Below, piece by piece: positions 7,215-17,650 of a DNA stretch of 64,000 bases (position 1 is its first letter; every line of letters begins with the position of its first letter). The notes under the pieces are model-generated. The model had not been told where the DNA came from. It did no database searches and saw nothing but the letters and a program-made list of their open reading frames with translations. The position numbers were made by a program, and so were the translations under genes. Where the stretch lies: contig PYVY01000005.1 of the NCBI GenBank assembly GCA_003056425.1, forward strand, positions 1 to 64,000, in the 5' to 3' direction. Origin of the DNA: Alteromonas indica. GTDB taxonomy: Bacteria > Pseudomonadota > Gammaproteobacteria > Enterobacterales > Alteromonadaceae.

Positions 7215-8354
7215 ATGAAGCAAATCTTCTTGTCGATGGCGACGGTTTTGTCGATTTTGATTGTTACAGGCTGCACAGAAAGTGCTGAACAGGCAGGGGC
7301 AGGCGCGCAGCAGCAACCCCCTACCGCTGTGTCGGTGGTAACTATCAAAAGCACATCAGTGCCTGATATTTTATCCTTACCTGGAAGGATAACCCCCTTT
7401 CGCCAGTCTCAGGTACGCCCCCAGGTAGCCGGCGTCATTACCGAACGCCTGTTTGAAGAAGGTGCGGTAGTAGAAAAAGGCCAGCAGCTTTATCACATTG
7501 ATGATGCCCGCTACAAAGCCGAGTTGGCCAGCGCAAAAGCAGATTTAAAAAGTGCTGAAGCAAACCTTAAAACCCTTAAAGCAAAAGAAAAGCGCTACCA
7601 AGATTTGCTGTCGCGTAATTCTATCAGCGAACAGGAATATGATGATGTGGTGGCACAAAGTGACCAAGCCGAGGCTCAGATTGCTGTGGCCGAAGCTGCT
7701 ATTGAGCTAGCCCAGGTAAATGTAGACTACACCAAGGTGTATGCACCCATTAGCGGCCAGATAAGTCGCTCATATGTGACGGTGGGCACGCTGGTCACCG
7801 CGAATCAATCCCAGGAGTTGGCCACCATAACCAAACTGGACCCGGTATTTGTGGATATGCAGAATTCAGGTAAAGCGATAGTTGAGCTGCGTCGTTCCAT
7901 GCAGGGCCGTGAAGAAATGCCGGTAGAAATTATCCTTGATGAAGCCAGCAATACCAAATACGAAAAACAAGGCATGCTGAAGTTTTCTGAGGTCACTGTT
8001 GATGAAACCACCGGCAGTGTAACCCTGCGCGCTGTTATGCCAAACCCTGACAGCGTACTCATGCCCGGCCTGTTTGTGAAAGCCAATGTGATTAAATCCA
8101 ATGACCAGGGGCTGTTAGTCCCCCAGCGTGCGACTACCCGTCAGCAAGACGGTTCACTGACCGTCTATGTGGTAGGCAGTAATAACACAGTGGAAGTACG
8201 CACGATAGAAACCCCGCGTAGTTATAAAAATCAGTATCTGGTAACCAGTGGTGTTAGCGAAGGCGAACAAGTCATTGTGGCCGGCTACCAAAAAGTAAAA
8301 CCTGGCGCAAAGGTAACCCCTCAGCCATGGGACCAGGCCCAGCAGGGCGGTTAA
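7215..8354 (+). CDS. RND efflux periplasmic adaptor lipoprotein (AcrA/MexA type)
   Basis: 379 aa. It starts with a lipoprotein signal peptide whose lipobox ends 'IVTGC' (Cys about residue 18), so it should be anchored in the inner membrane facing the periplasm. Next come a lipoyl half-motif ('RPQVAGVITERLFEEGAVVE'), an Ala/Lys/Glu-rich alpha-hairpin (about 90-160), the second lipoyl half ('VYAPISGQI') and beta-barrel/membrane-proximal domains. It links the pump to an outer-membrane channel. ATG at 7215 is chosen because it directly precedes the signal peptide; the frame stays open upstream into the regulator. The pump gene follows 28 bases later. Confidence 0.93.
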   Translation: MKQIFLSMATVLSILIVTGCTESAEQAGAGAQQQPPTAVSVVTIKSTSVPDILSLPGRITPFRQSQVRPQVAGVITERLFEEGAVVEKGQQLYHIDDARYKAELASAKADLKSAEANLKTLKAKEKRYQDLLSRNSISEQEYDDVVAQSDQAEAQIAVAEAAIELAQVNVDYTKVYAPISGQISRSYVTVGTLVTANQSQELATITKLDPVFVDMQNSGKAIVELRRSMQGREEMPVEIILDEASNTKYEKQGMLKFSEVTVDETTGSVTLRAVMPNPDSVLMPGLFVKANVIKSNDQGLLVPQRATTRQQDGSLTVYVVGSNNTVEVRTIETPRSYKNQYLVTSGVSEGEQVIVAGYQKVKPGAKVTPQPWDQAQQGG

Positions 8355-8382
8355 TTAACTAACAGGCAGGAAATTTAGATTT

Positions 8383-11300
8383 ATGGCACGTTTCTTCATT
8401 GATCGTCCGGTATTTGCCTGGGTTCTGGCAATTATCACTATGCTGACCGGGGTGCTGGCAATAAACAACTTACCGGTGGAACAATACCCGAAAGTTGCGC
8501 CCCCGTCGGTTCAAATTGATGCAGCCTATCCAGGTGCGTCAGCGAAAACAGTCGAAAACTCAGTTACTCAGGTCATTGAGCAAAACCTCAACGGTATCGA
8601 TAATCTGCGTTATTTTTCGTCTAGTTCGCAGCGCGGAAGTATGGCAATTACGCTAACCTTCGAGCCCGGCACGGATCCCGACACCGCCCAGGTACAAACG
8701 CAGAACAAAGTACAAAGCGCTGTGTCACTGTTACCTACATCGGTTCAGCAACAAGGGGTAACCGTAACCAAGTCTAACGATGCTTTTGCTTTGGTTATCG
8801 GGTTTTATTCAACGGATGGCAACCAAACCCAGTTCGATTTAAGTGACTTATTGGTTTCTGAATTCAGAGATCCTATTTCGCGTGTCAACGGGGTGGGTAA
8901 CGTTAGGGTATTTGGCGCCCAGCGGTCCATGCGTATATGGCTAAACCCCGACAAACTGTACAGCTTTAATATGACGCCGGTAGATGTGCAGGCGGCGGTG
9001 CAAACCCAAAATACTGATGTTTCAGCAGGTCAGCTTGGCGGTATGCCGGCCATTGAAGGCCAGCAAATTAATGCCACGATTCAGGCACAGTCACTGCTGC
9101 AAACAGAAGAAGATTTCGAAAATATTATTCTGCGGGTGAATACCGATGGTTCCCAGGTTCGCTTAAAAGATGTTGCCCGGGTAGAGTTAGGTTCGGAAAA
9201 CTACAGCTATATTACCCGCTATAAAGGTCAGCCCGCTTCTGGGATGGCGGTAAGCCTGTCTTCTGGCGCTAATGCACTGTCGACCATCGAAGCGGTTAAA
9301 GCGCGGGTGGAAGATCTTCGCGGCCAGCTACCGGCCGGCGTGGAAGTTGTTTTCCCAGTCGACACCTCGCCCTTTATTGAACTATCCATAGAGTCGGTGG
9401 TGCATACCTTAATAGAAGCAGTCGTACTGGTATTCCTGGTTATGCTACTGTTTTTACAAAATTGGCGGGCCACGCTGATTCCTACTATAGCGGTACCGGT
9501 GGTTTTACTGGGTACGTTTGCCGTGCTTTATGCCTTTGGCTTTAGTATTAATGTACTGACTATGTTCGCTATGGTCCTGGCCATCGGTTTATTAGTAGAT
9601 GACGCCATCGTAGTGGTGGAAAACGTCGAACGTATTATGGAAGAAGAGGGTCTCTCGCCCAAAGAAGCGACCCGTAAGTCCATGGGCCAAATTACCAGTG
9701 CTCTGGTAGGTATTGCCGCGGTGCTATCTACTGTATTTATTCCTATGGCGTTCTTTAGCGGCTCGGCTGGGTCTATCTATCGTCAGTTTTCTATCACTAT
9801 CGTGTCGGCCATGGCGTTCTCCGTCCTGGTGGCCATAGTATTGTCTCCTTCATTGTGTGCCACGCTACTGAAAAAACACGACCCGAACAAAGATAAAGAA
9901 AAAGGCTTTGCTGGATGGTTCAACCGTAATTTTAATAAAGGGCGCGATCGCTACCAAAAAGCCACTACCCATATAGCGCAACGGTTTAAGCGTTATCTGG
10001 TGGTGTATGGCGTACTGGTAGCCGGCATGGTGTTTATCTTTATGCGTTTGCCCGGGGCGTTTTTACCGGATGAAGACCAGGGCACGTTGATGGTGTTGGT
10101 TAATACCCCGCCTGGCTCCACGGCCCAGCGTACGCTGGAATCGGTAAAACAGGTTGAACATTTCTTCCTGGAAGAGAAAAAAGATGTTACTCACGATCTG
10201 TTTACCGTTGTCGGCTTTAGCTTTGCAGGCGCGGCCCAAAATGCTGCAATGGGCTTCGTTCACCTGAATGACTGGGATGAACGAGATGAGTCGCAAAGTG
10301 CCTTTGCTGTACTGAACCAGGCCTTTGGGGCCTTCAGTCAGATTAAAGACGCGCAAGCTTTCCCTATCCTACCGCCTCCTATTCGCGAGTTAGGTAATGC
10401 TACCGGCTTCGACTTACAGTTAGTTGACCGGGGTAGTAACGGGCATGAAGCTCTGATGAACGCGCGTAACCAGCTATTGGGCATGGCAGCCCAAAATCCG
10501 CAATTAGCAGGGGTGCGGCCAAATGGGCTAAGTGATGTCCCGCAATTTAAAATTGATATTGATAACGAGAAAGCCTCGGCTCTTGGCGTATCGTTAAGTG
10601 ATATCAATAACGCGCTGCAAATTGCCTGGGGATCTGCTTACGTCAATGACTTTATTGATGATGGGCGCATAAAACGGGTATATATGCAGGCCGATGCGCC
10701 GCATCGCATGAAACCAGAAGATTTGGATAAATGGTATGTGCGCAACAGCGATGGTGAGATGGTCGCGTTCAGCTCCTTTTCCACCTCAACCTGGGATTAT
10801 GGTTCACCTAAGCTTGAGCGTTTTAACGGCAGCTCATCGGTAAATATCCAGGGCGGCGCAGCACCAGGTGTGTCTAGCGGTGAAGCAATGACGATTATGC
10901 AGGATCTGGTCACAAAGCTGCCCGACGGCTTTGCGTTGGAATGGTCTGGGTTATCCTATGAAGAACGTGCGGCGGGGTCGCAGGCGCCTATGCTGTATGC
11001 TATCTCCATTTTGGTAGTATTCCTGTGTCTGGCCGCGCTGTATGAAAGCTGGTCGGTGCCCTTTGCGGTTATGCTGGTGGTGCCGCTGGGTATTTTAGGT
11101 TCGGTAGTGGCCGCGTTTTTATTCAATTTGCCTAACGATGTGTACTTGCAGGTGGCGTTCCTGACCACCGTAGGATTAGCGGCTAAAAACGCTATTCTGA
11201 TCGTCGAATTTGCCAAAGAAAAATTCGAAGAAGGTGAAGACTTGATGACCGCGGTATCCACCGCCGCCAGTCAGCGTTTCAGACCTATTTTGATGACATC

Positions 11301-11502
11301 TATGGCATTTATTCTGGGAGTGACGCCGTTGGCGCTGGCCAGCGGAGCAGGGGCGACCAGTCAGAACGCGATAGGTATTGCGGTGATGGGCGGGATGTTT
11401 GCCGCTACCTTCCTGGCTATTTTCTTTGTGCCTATGTTCTATGTATTTGTAGAGCGTTTGTTTGACCGTAAAGAAGTTGAGTCGCACGAACACAAAGATT
11501 AA
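8383..11502 (+). CDS. RND multidrug efflux pump, inner-membrane transporter (AcrB/MexB type)
   Basis: 1039 aa, typical of the HAE1 family, with a start '[17 protein letters not shown]' characteristic of AcrB/MexB. Two repeats each carry a large periplasmic loop. The proton-relay residues are present: the Asp pair in '[16 protein letters not shown]' (TM4) and Lys in '[17 protein letters not shown]' (TM10). It exports diverse hydrophobic or amphiphilic compounds using the proton gradient. It is cotranscribed with the adaptor; no TolC-type outer-membrane gene follows, so the pump probably uses a channel encoded elsewhere. Confidence 0.95.
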   Translation: MARFFIDRPVFAWVLAIITMLTGVLAINNLPVEQYPKVAPPSVQIDAAYPGASAKTVENSVTQVIEQNLNGIDNLRYFSSSSQRGSMAITLTFEPGTDPDTAQVQTQNKVQSAVSLLPTSVQQQGVTVTKSNDAFALVIGFYSTDGNQTQFDLSDLLVSEFRDPISRVNGVGNVRVFGAQRSMRIWLNPDKLYSFNMTPVDVQAAVQTQNTDVSAGQLGGMPAIEGQQINATIQAQSLLQTEEDFENIILRVNTDGSQVRLKDVARVELGSENYSYITRYKGQPASGMAVSLSSGANALSTIEAVKARVEDLRGQLPAGVEVVFPVDTSPFIELSIESVVHTLIEAVVLVFLVMLLFLQNWRATLIPTIAVPVVLLGTFAVLYAFGFSINVLTMFAMVLAIGLLVDDAIVVVENVERIMEEEGLSPKEATRKSMGQITSALVGIAAVLSTVFIPMAFFSGSAGSIYRQFSITIVSAMAFSVLVAIVLSPSLCATLLKKHDPNKDKEKGFAGWFNRNFNKGRDRYQKATTHIAQRFKRYLVVYGVLVAGMVFIFMRLPGAFLPDEDQGTLMVLVNTPPGSTAQRTLESVKQVEHFFLEEKKDVTHDLFTVVGFSFAGAAQNAAMGFVHLNDWDERDESQSAFAVLNQAFGAFSQIKDAQAFPILPPPIRELGNATGFDLQLVDRGSNGHEALMNARNQLLGMAAQNPQLAGVRPNGLSDVPQFKIDIDNEKASALGVSLSDINNALQIAWGSAYVNDFIDDGRIKRVYMQADAPHRMKPEDLDKWYVRNSDGEMVAFSSFSTSTWDYGSPKLERFNGSSSVNIQGGAAPGVSSGEAMTIMQDLVTKLPDGFALEWSGLSYEERAAGSQAPMLYAISILVVFLCLAALYESWSVPFAVMLVVPLGILGSVVAAFLFNLPNDVYLQVAFLTTVGLAAKNAILIVEFAKEKFEEGEDLMTAVSTAASQRFRPILMTSMAFILGVTPLALASGAGATSQNAIGIAVMGGMFAATFLAIFFVPMFYVFVERLFDRKEVESHEHKD

Positions 11503-11523
11503 CGTTTAACCACATGTACCCCC

Positions 11524-11556
11524 TCAAAAGGCAGCGATTATCGCTGCCTTTTTTAT
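11524..11556 (+). terminator. Intrinsic terminator of the RND operon
   Basis: AAAAGGCAGCG and CGCTGCCTTTTTT form an 11-bp stem around ATTAT and end in a T run, about 20 bases after the pump stop codon. Confidence 0.92.
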
Positions 11557-11660
11557 GCAGGGTTCTACGACTAATCGCTGATATATTTACTTGCACTGGC
11601 CGCTACCTGCCCTTGTGTTTTATGGCATGATAGGGCAAATGCCACACACGGAGTGCTGCG

Positions 11661-13505
11661 ATGGATTTTAGCTTACCCGGGCCACCAAACTGGCCTTCCA
11701 TGTTGAAATCAGGTTGTCGGGTGTTTGTGGGCGGGCACGCTTCGGTGCCTCACGCCCTGGTACAAAACCTGATCGATAACAGCAAAGGGTTCAGCGATAT
11801 TGAGCTGGTGCACGGACTGGCCCTGGGCGATACCCCGTGGGCGAAAGAGGAATACCGGCAACTGTTTAAAGTGAATACCTTTTTTATTGGCGGTGACGAA
11901 GTACGGCGGGCAGTAGATGAAGGCCGGGCAGACTACACTCCCTGCTTCTTATCAGAAATTTCCAGTTTGTTTACCGATGGCACGCTGGCGCTGGATGCGG
12001 TATTGATCAATGTTAGCCCACCGGATGAGTTCGGATATTGTTCACTGGGCGCCAGTGTGGATATCTGCATGTCGGCGGTGCGCCATACTAAGCTGGTCAT
12101 TGCTCAAATTAATCGGCATGTACCTAGAACGGCCGGGCACTCCTATGTGCACATTAACGAAATTAGTGCTTGTATTGAGGCCGACGAGCCGCTGATTGAA
12201 GTGACGCCACCGCCTATTGATACGCAGGCTGAACGGATTGGACAGTATGTGTCAATGCTGGTGGAAGACGGCGCAACGTTGCAATTTGGCATCGGCAAAA
12301 TCCCCAGTGCTACCCTCAAATATTTATGCAATCACAAAGAACTGGGTATCCACAGCGAAATGCTCACCGACAGTATTATTGAACTGTTGGAGTCGGGGGC
12401 GGTTACCAACCGGAAAAAAACCTTTCATCCGGGCAAAGTGGTTACCAGTTTTGCGATTGGCAGCCGTAAGTTGTATGACTTTATAGATAATAATCCGCAC
12501 ATTGAGTTTTACGCCAGCAGTTATGTAAACAAGCCTACGAACATTGCCAAAAATGACAATATGATTGCCATCAACAGTGCCTTGGAGGTGGACTTAACCG
12601 GCCAGGTAGTGGCGGACTCTATCGGGTATGATTTTTATTCAGGCATCGGCGGTCAGGTCGACTTTGTTACCGGCGCATCAATAAGCCGGGGAGGCAAACC
12701 AATAATTGCACTGCCGTCTACAGCGAAAAATGAAACTGTGTCACGGATTGTCGCCAGTATTACCGAAGGGGCCGGGGTCGTAACTTCGAGGGGCAATGTA
12801 CATTATGTGGTTACTGAGTATGGCGTAGCATCGTTAAAAGGCAAAAGCATTCGCGAACGGGCCTTAGAACTTATCCGGGTAGCGCACCCGAAGTTTCGAG
12901 CGCAGTTGTTGGAAGAAGTACGTACCCATTACTGGGTGCCGCATTACCAGGAAAAATACCCCACTGATATCCCTGAATTGGGGGGAATCCAGCTACAAAA
13001 ACTGGTTATACAAGGCGAAACATTTTATTTGCGTCCGCTCAACCCGGCCGATGAACGACGCCTGCAGGAGTTCTTTTATTCACACACCAAGGAAACCCTC
13101 CGGCTGCGTTACAACTACGACCCTAAACAAATGTCGCGGGAAAAATCCTGTAACCTGGTTAGCGTGGATCAAAGCAGTGATGCAGCCTTGTGTATTGTCC
13201 GCCAGGATGGTTCCAGAGTTACTATCCATGCGGTAGGTAGATTTTATTATTACCCGGCAGACAACAGTTGTGAGGCGGCTTTTGTGACCCGTGAAACCCA
13301 CCAGGGTAAAGGCATGGCCAGCCGTCTGCTGGCACGTTTAATTGATATTGCACGCCAGCGCGGTATTGCAAAGATGATGGCGTATGTACGGGCGGCTAAC
13401 AAACCGATGATCACTATTTTTGAGCAGCACAACTTTACCCGGGTGTTTAGCGATGATCCCACCGAGGTGGAGTTGGTGCTGAAGCTGGAGGACGCTAACG
13501 TATGA
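11661..13505 (+). CDS. Acetyl-CoA hydrolase/transferase fused to a GNAT acetyltransferase domain
   Basis: 614 aa in two parts. Residues 1-430 are a class I CoA-transferase/acetyl-CoA hydrolase domain related to 4-hydroxybutyrate CoA-transferases; the likely catalytic Glu is in 'GIHSEMLTDS' (about residue 232), with glycine-rich loops 'QFGIGKIP' and 'GIGGQVDF'. Residues about 450-610 are a GNAT domain with the acetyl-CoA pyrophosphate loop 'HQGKGMASRL'. The first part probably moves CoA between short acyl groups; the second probably acetylates a protein lysine or small amine. Its stop overlaps the start of the deacetylase gene by four bases (ATGA), so the two are translationally coupled. Substrates cannot be read from sequence. 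Confidence 0.85.
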   Translation: MDFSLPGPPNWPSMLKSGCRVFVGGHASVPHALVQNLIDNSKGFSDIELVHGLALGDTPWAKEEYRQLFKVNTFFIGGDEVRRAVDEGRADYTPCFLSEISSLFTDGTLALDAVLINVSPPDEFGYCSLGASVDICMSAVRHTKLVIAQINRHVPRTAGHSYVHINEISACIEADEPLIEVTPPPIDTQAERIGQYVSMLVEDGATLQFGIGKIPSATLKYLCNHKELGIHSEMLTDSIIELLESGAVTNRKKTFHPGKVVTSFAIGSRKLYDFIDNNPHIEFYASSYVNKPTNIAKNDNMIAINSALEVDLTGQVVADSIGYDFYSGIGGQVDFVTGASISRGGKPIIALPSTAKNETVSRIVASITEGAGVVTSRGNVHYVVTEYGVASLKGKSIRERALELIRVAHPKFRAQLLEEVRTHYWVPHYQEKYPTDIPELGGIQLQKLVIQGETFYLRPLNPADERRLQEFFYSHTKETLRLRYNYDPKQMSREKSCNLVSVDQSSDAALCIVRQDGSRVTIHAVGRFYYYPADNSCEAAFVTRETHQGKGMASRLLARLIDIARQRGIAKMMAYVRAANKPMITIFEQHNFTRVFSDDPTEVELVLKLEDANV

Positions 13506-14449
13506 CGGTTAGAATTTACCGAGGGCGAGACTGTACCTTGCATGACTTAGGCGCTGCGCATCCTGAAAGCCCGGATCGCTTGTATGCTATCAATGACCAG
13601 TTAATTGCGTCCGGATTAGAGATGACTTGCGAGCATGCAGATGCGAAACCGGTGGCCAAACAACAACTTTATTTAGCGCACGATAAGTCCTATATCGATA
13701 ATTTATTTGCCCGCACCCCTACCGATACAGTGGAATGGCTGGATGACGAAACCGGTATGATGAGCAGTACGCTAAGCGCGATAAGCTATGCAGCTGGTGC
13801 GGTGTGCGACGCCGTGGATTGGGTGATGGCCGGGCAGGACCGCCAGGCATTTTGTATGGTTCGCCCGCCCGGCCACCATGCTGAAAAAAACCAGGCAATG
13901 GGTTTTTGCTTTATCAACAATGTGGCTCTGGCCGCACGCTATGCGCTAACTCACTACCCGTTGCAGTTGCAGCGGGTGGCCATTGTAGATTTTGACGTGC
14001 ATCACGGTAACGGCACTGAGCATATTATTGAAGGCGATGAACGGATTTTGCTGTGCTCCTCTTTTGAACACCCGTTATATCCTTATCGCGACAATGATAA
14101 AGCCAGCCCCAATACAGTGGCTATACCGCTTCCCCCGGGGGCAACTGGCGAGCAATTTAGGCAAGCTATTGAAGGCTGGTTTAGGGCCATCAGAGAGTTT
14201 CAACCTGGTCTGATTATAGTCTCGGCAGGTTTTGACGGCCATGCAGAAGATCCCATGGCCCATTTACGCCTTACCGAAGATGATTATAAGTGGGTGAGCC
14301 ACGCCCTGCGGCGCCTGGCAGATGAATGCTGTGATGGCAGAATAGTCAGCAGCCTGGAGGGGGGATACGACTTAAGTGCTTTAGGGCGTAGCGTAGTGGC
14401 CCATCTTAAAGGATTGGGGGGTGATGCGAATGAAACCGGCGGCGCCTGA
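13502..14449 (+). CDS. Histone deacetylase-family (AcuC/HDAC-like) amidohydrolase
   Basis: 315 aa, a complete HDAC-fold enzyme. Landmarks in order are the catalytic His pair in 'RPPGHHAEKN', zinc ligands Asp and His in 'DFDVHHGNGT', the third ligand Asp in 'AGFDGHAEDP', and the Gly-Gly-Tyr loop in 'LEGGYDLSALG'. It should remove acetyl or acyl groups from lysine side chains or polyamine-like amides in the cytoplasm. The ATG overlaps the stop of the CoA-transferase/GNAT gene, which suggests a writer-eraser acetylation pair. That pairing is inference; the bacterial AcuA/AcuC acetyl-CoA synthetase switch is the nearest known analogue. Confidence 0.87.
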   Translation: MTVRIYRGRDCTLHDLGAAHPESPDRLYAINDQLIASGLEMTCEHADAKPVAKQQLYLAHDKSYIDNLFARTPTDTVEWLDDETGMMSSTLSAISYAAGAVCDAVDWVMAGQDRQAFCMVRPPGHHAEKNQAMGFCFINNVALAARYALTHYPLQLQRVAIVDFDVHHGNGTEHIIEGDERILLCSSFEHPLYPYRDNDKASPNTVAIPLPPGATGEQFRQAIEGWFRAIREFQPGLIIVSAGFDGHAEDPMAHLRLTEDDYKWVSHALRRLADECCDGRIVSSLEGGYDLSALGRSVVAHLKGLGGDANETGGA

Positions 14450-14455
14450 GCGTAT

Positions 14456-14977
14456 TCAGCGCTGGCAAAAGCATCCTGTAGCATTACTGTTCACCACGGC
14501 CGCCGGGTTATAGCGGGTGGTAACACTACTGATAATAGCCTCCACAAACGTACGCCCGGTCATACATCCGTAACCTTGTGCATAAGGCCCCAGGTAGCGT
14601 AAACGCCGCTGGCGATCAATGACGGCTACCGCCGGGGTATGGCTTAAAAACGCAGACAAAAACGCAATATTATCAGGGTCGAGGGTGATGGCTGAAAAAC
14701 CTGCCAGCGCACTGAGTAGTTGCTGGCGATGGGGCTGAGTGAGGGTTTCACAAAAACAGTTCTGGCGTCTGGCAAAATGTATTACGCTGCCCGGGGTCGC
14801 TCCTGCCGCTATCAAAGCCTCAACCACGCGTTCGTCGAAACCCGGTTCAGCAGCAGCCGAATTTAATTGCAGGGCAGGGTCGAACTCACTTAGCTGGGTA
14901 CGGCTATACAGCCACATGCCGCCCAGCAAAGCACTAGCCCAACAGGCAATCAACACATACCCCAGCGCGGCTTTCAT
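14456..14977 (-). CDS. Cys-rich thioredoxin-like membrane-anchored protein (DUF6436-like)
   Basis: 173 aa. One N-terminal hydrophobic segment (about residues 4-24) anchors a periplasm-facing domain. Motifs '[16 protein letters not shown]', '[20 protein letters not shown]' and 'GYGCMTG' follow a thioredoxin-fold order, and the protein ends 'TGCFCQR'. There are five Cys after the anchor in CFC, C and CFC groups rather than a CxxC. The match to DUF6436 is from memory. Its start overlaps the chemoreceptor stop by four bases (14974-14977), so the two are coupled. Function is unknown; redox or metal sensing near the receptor is a guess. Confidence 0.65.
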   Translation of the reverse strand: MKAALGYVLIACWASALLGGMWLYSRTQLSEFDPALQLNSAAAEPGFDERVVEALIAAGATPGSVIHFARRQNCFCETLTQPHRQQLLSALAGFSAITLDPDNIAFLSAFLSHTPAVAVIDRQRRLRYLGPYAQGYGCMTGRTFVEAIISSVTTRYNPAAVVNSNATGCFCQR

Positions 14978-16479
14978 CGAATAATAAAGCTTTTCAGTGC
15001 TGCCTGCATATCCGCGCTAAGCTGGTTTAATTGCTCAACCTGATGCTGTAGCTCGGTGGCACTGCCCGAGCTTAGTTCGACTACATCAGATATACGAGTG
15101 GTACTTTCTGCAATGGCGGCGGTAGCGGCCTCTTGCTCCACCGCCGCGGCTGATACTTCAGCCATAAAGTCGGTAGATTTACCAATTTTAGCCACAATAT
15201 TGCTCATCGCGTCGGATACCTGATTACTTTCATCATAGGCTTTGCCTACCAAGCCGATACAGGCTTCCATTTGGGTAACCGAACGAGCGGTGCTGCTTAC
15301 CAGTTGTTCGGTTACCGTGGAAATTTCGTCTGCACTTTCCTTCGAGCGTATCGCCAGCGTGCGGACTTCATCGGCGACGACCGCAAAACCTCGGCCATGC
15401 TCGCCTGCTCGGGCCGACTCAATGGCGGCGTTTAGCGCCAGTAAGTTGGTTTGTTCCGCCACCGCAGTAATTGAGCGCATAGCATCCGCGATAGCACTAC
15501 ACCGGCGGTTTAGCTCAGCATTGGTAGAGGCTGCATCTGATAACGTATCTTTCAAAGAGGCAATAGTTCCGCCTGCCGCTTTGATGACCGTCTGAGACTG
15601 TAAAATCTGCTCCTGAGTAAAGGTGGTCAGCTCATTGGCCTCATGAATACGTTCTGAAGCCTGACCCATACCTACCGCAATTTGCTCACAGGCTGCCGAA
15701 ATATTGGTAATCTCGGCACTGGCGTTGATGCTGGTTTGCTGCATCATGCCTGCGGCTTGCAACATAGTACTGCTAACCTGGCTTAAATCGGTGGTTAGCG
15801 TATCTGAACGAGATACCAACTGCGCGATCTTTTCTATCAGGGCTGCGAAGTGCTGACCATTTAAGCTGGTGGTGCCTGTTTTGGTATTCAGATCTATTAA
15901 GCCATCTTCTTTAAGTATTTTTTCTATACCCTGACGAACTTCCAGCCCGGCAATCCCTTCCTGGTTCGCCCGGTGGGCCATCAGCATAAGTAATAAACCT
16001 TCACTTAATGCAAATACCGCATGCAGTATCAGCATACCAAAGGTCACATGGCCTTCTTCAAAGACATAAACTTGCGTTCCTTGTACCTGAAGGACAAAGA
16101 AGCCGATGTGATGAGTCGCTACAGTGAGGGTACCGGCCGCCATGGTTTTCCAATCGCGAAAATAGGCCAGAAATGCCAGTAATACAAACACCTGAAAATG
16201 CATTTCGATTAACCCGAAGGTTTGGTGAATATGCAGTGCCGCCATTAGCTGAACCCCTACTGCCACACTAATACGGCATAGTAAGCTGGCGGGCTGTAAT
16301 TGGGTAAGTAGCAGTGGCACAACAATAATTGGCAGACCAAAGATAAACGCCGGGGCCAGATCATTGGTAATAAAGCCAATTACAATGGCAACTATAAACT
16401 GTACCAATAGCAGGTAGCGGAAAATCAATAAACCATCTTTTATCCAAGGGTACATCAAGTAAGTCCTAATAGTGGCCAA
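14974..16479 (-). CDS. Methyl-accepting chemotaxis protein with a polytopic membrane sensor
   Basis: 501 aa. Residues 1 to about 195 are a cluster of about six membrane helices instead of the usual periplasmic ligand domain. This part contains '[20 protein letters not shown]' and '[13 protein letters not shown]', with conserved-looking Glu/His residues in or beside membrane helices. The C-terminal half is a classic signalling coiled coil with hairpin tip '[20 protein letters not shown]' that contacts CheA/CheW. No HAMP domain and no C-terminal CheR-binding pentapeptide are evident. The signal is unknown; a membrane, haem or metal/redox cue would fit. It is the first gene of a coupled pair with the Cys-rich protein. 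Confidence 0.88.
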   Translation of the reverse strand: MATIRTYLMYPWIKDGLLIFRYLLLVQFIVAIVIGFITNDLAPAFIFGLPIIVVPLLLTQLQPASLLCRISVAVGVQLMAALHIHQTFGLIEMHFQVFVLLAFLAYFRDWKTMAAGTLTVATHHIGFFVLQVQGTQVYVFEEGHVTFGMLILHAVFALSEGLLLMLMAHRANQEGIAGLEVRQGIEKILKEDGLIDLNTKTGTTSLNGQHFAALIEKIAQLVSRSDTLTTDLSQVSSTMLQAAGMMQQTSINASAEITNISAACEQIAVGMGQASERIHEANELTTFTQEQILQSQTVIKAAGGTIASLKDTLSDAASTNAELNRRCSAIADAMRSITAVAEQTNLLALNAAIESARAGEHGRGFAVVADEVRTLAIRSKESADEISTVTEQLVSSTARSVTQMEACIGLVGKAYDESNQVSDAMSNIVAKIGKSTDFMAEVSAAAVEQEAATAAIAESTTRISDVVELSSGSATELQHQVEQLNQLSADMQAALKSFIIR

Positions 16480-16566
16480 TGCCAGATATACCCAGTATAA
16501 GCACCTGAATACTAAAAAGGTTATGAACTTTGGTATAAGGTTATGAAGGTTAATAGGAACGCGCTA

Positions 16567-16589
16567 AATCAGGCCCTCAGAGCCTGATT
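16567..16589 (-). terminator. Candidate terminator after mscS
   Basis: AATCAGGC and GCCTGATT form a perfect 8-bp stem with a 7-nt loop in the gap between mscS and the chemoreceptor gene, both on the minus strand. The trailing T tract is short (GATTT), so it may be weak. Confidence 0.45.
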
Positions 16590-16661
16590 CCGGGGAATTA
16601 AAATTATGTAATGTTGCTATTAATTGGGCGACAAAGCCTACTTACCCTGTTTATTAGCGTA

Positions 16662-17528
16662 TTAAGAGCGCGCTTCCCGGCGTAGTACCAGGTCGCCGTC
16701 GATATGCACATCGCGTTGAGGATAGGCAATGACTACCTTATGCGCATTAAATATTCGGTCTATCGCAAAACGTAGTTCACTCCGAATTAATCTCAGGTCG
16801 CGTTCTACAGTGGCATTCACCCAAAAGTACACCTCAAAAATCAGCGCGCTGTCACCAAAGTCTTCAAAAATGACCACGGGCTTGGAGTCTTTAAGGATAT
16901 GCTCCTGTTCATCGGCAGCCTGGCGGATAAGGTCGGCCACCAGTGTACAGTCGGATCCGTAAGCCACCCCAACACGCACGGATGTACGGGTTAAATAATC
17001 TATCAGGGTCCAGTTGATTACGGTGTTTTCAAGCAGTTTGCTGTTGGGGATCAGCATATGCACGCCATCTATACGACGAATGCGGGTAGAGCGGGTGTTA
17101 ATTGCTTCTACCGAGCCCCTGGCACCGTCTACTTCCAGAAAATCGCCGATTCGGATAGGGCGTTCCCACATGAGTATCCAGCCACTGATAAAATTATTAA
17201 TGATATTTTGGGCGCCAAAACCAAAGCCGATAGCGATAGCCCCGGATAAAAACGCAAACGCGGTAAGAGGCACATTCAACACATCCAACGTGGTTATCGC
17301 CAATACCGCGAGCGCAATAATATAAAAAATACGTTTGAACAGGTGGACCGAGTCGGCGCTGGCACCACTTTTACGCAGCCTGAAGGTTGCTAAATGAGCT
17401 AATTTGTCGGCGCCCCACCAACCCATTATCAGCAAGAGGGGAACAAGCAAAACTTCGCCCACTGTGAATGGACGTTCGTAAAGCGAAAACAGCGTAGTTG
17501 CCAGCAGAGCCTGAATGTTATCCAGCAT
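16662..17528 (-). CDS. mscS: Small-conductance mechanosensitive channel, MscS family
   Basis: 288 aa, close to E. coli MscS in length. Hydrophobic segments lie at about 22-42, 65-85 and 90-115; the pore helix region is Gly/Ala-rich ('FLSGAIAIGFGFGAQNIINN'). The cytoplasmic beta domain starts 'RPIRIGDFLEVDGARGSVEAI' (RPIRIGDFLEVDG part is the hallmark), and 'VHMLIPNSKLLENTVINW' follows. It opens under membrane tension to release solutes during osmotic downshock. It is divergent from the DUF1439 gene. The symbol is by family; which MscS paralogue it is cannot be decided. Confidence 0.88.
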   Translation of the reverse strand: MLDNIQALLATTLFSLYERPFTVGEVLLVPLLLIMGWWGADKLAHLATFRLRKSGASADSVHLFKRIFYIIALAVLAITTLDVLNVPLTAFAFLSGAIAIGFGFGAQNIINNFISGWILMWERPIRIGDFLEVDGARGSVEAINTRSTRIRRIDGVHMLIPNSKLLENTVINWTLIDYLTRTSVRVGVAYGSDCTLVADLIRQAADEQEHILKDSKPVVIFEDFGDSALIFEVYFWVNATVERDLRLIRSELRFAIDRIFNAHKVVIAYPQRDVHIDGDLVLRREARS

Positions 17529-17650
17529 AAGTGTGTGAGTGTAAAATCATGACATGAGTAATAGGGCTATCATAGCTGTGCGTATTATCCATTACCATAG
17601 ACTCAGGGCAATTGTGCTAAAGTACACACCAACTATACAGTGAGGTATTT

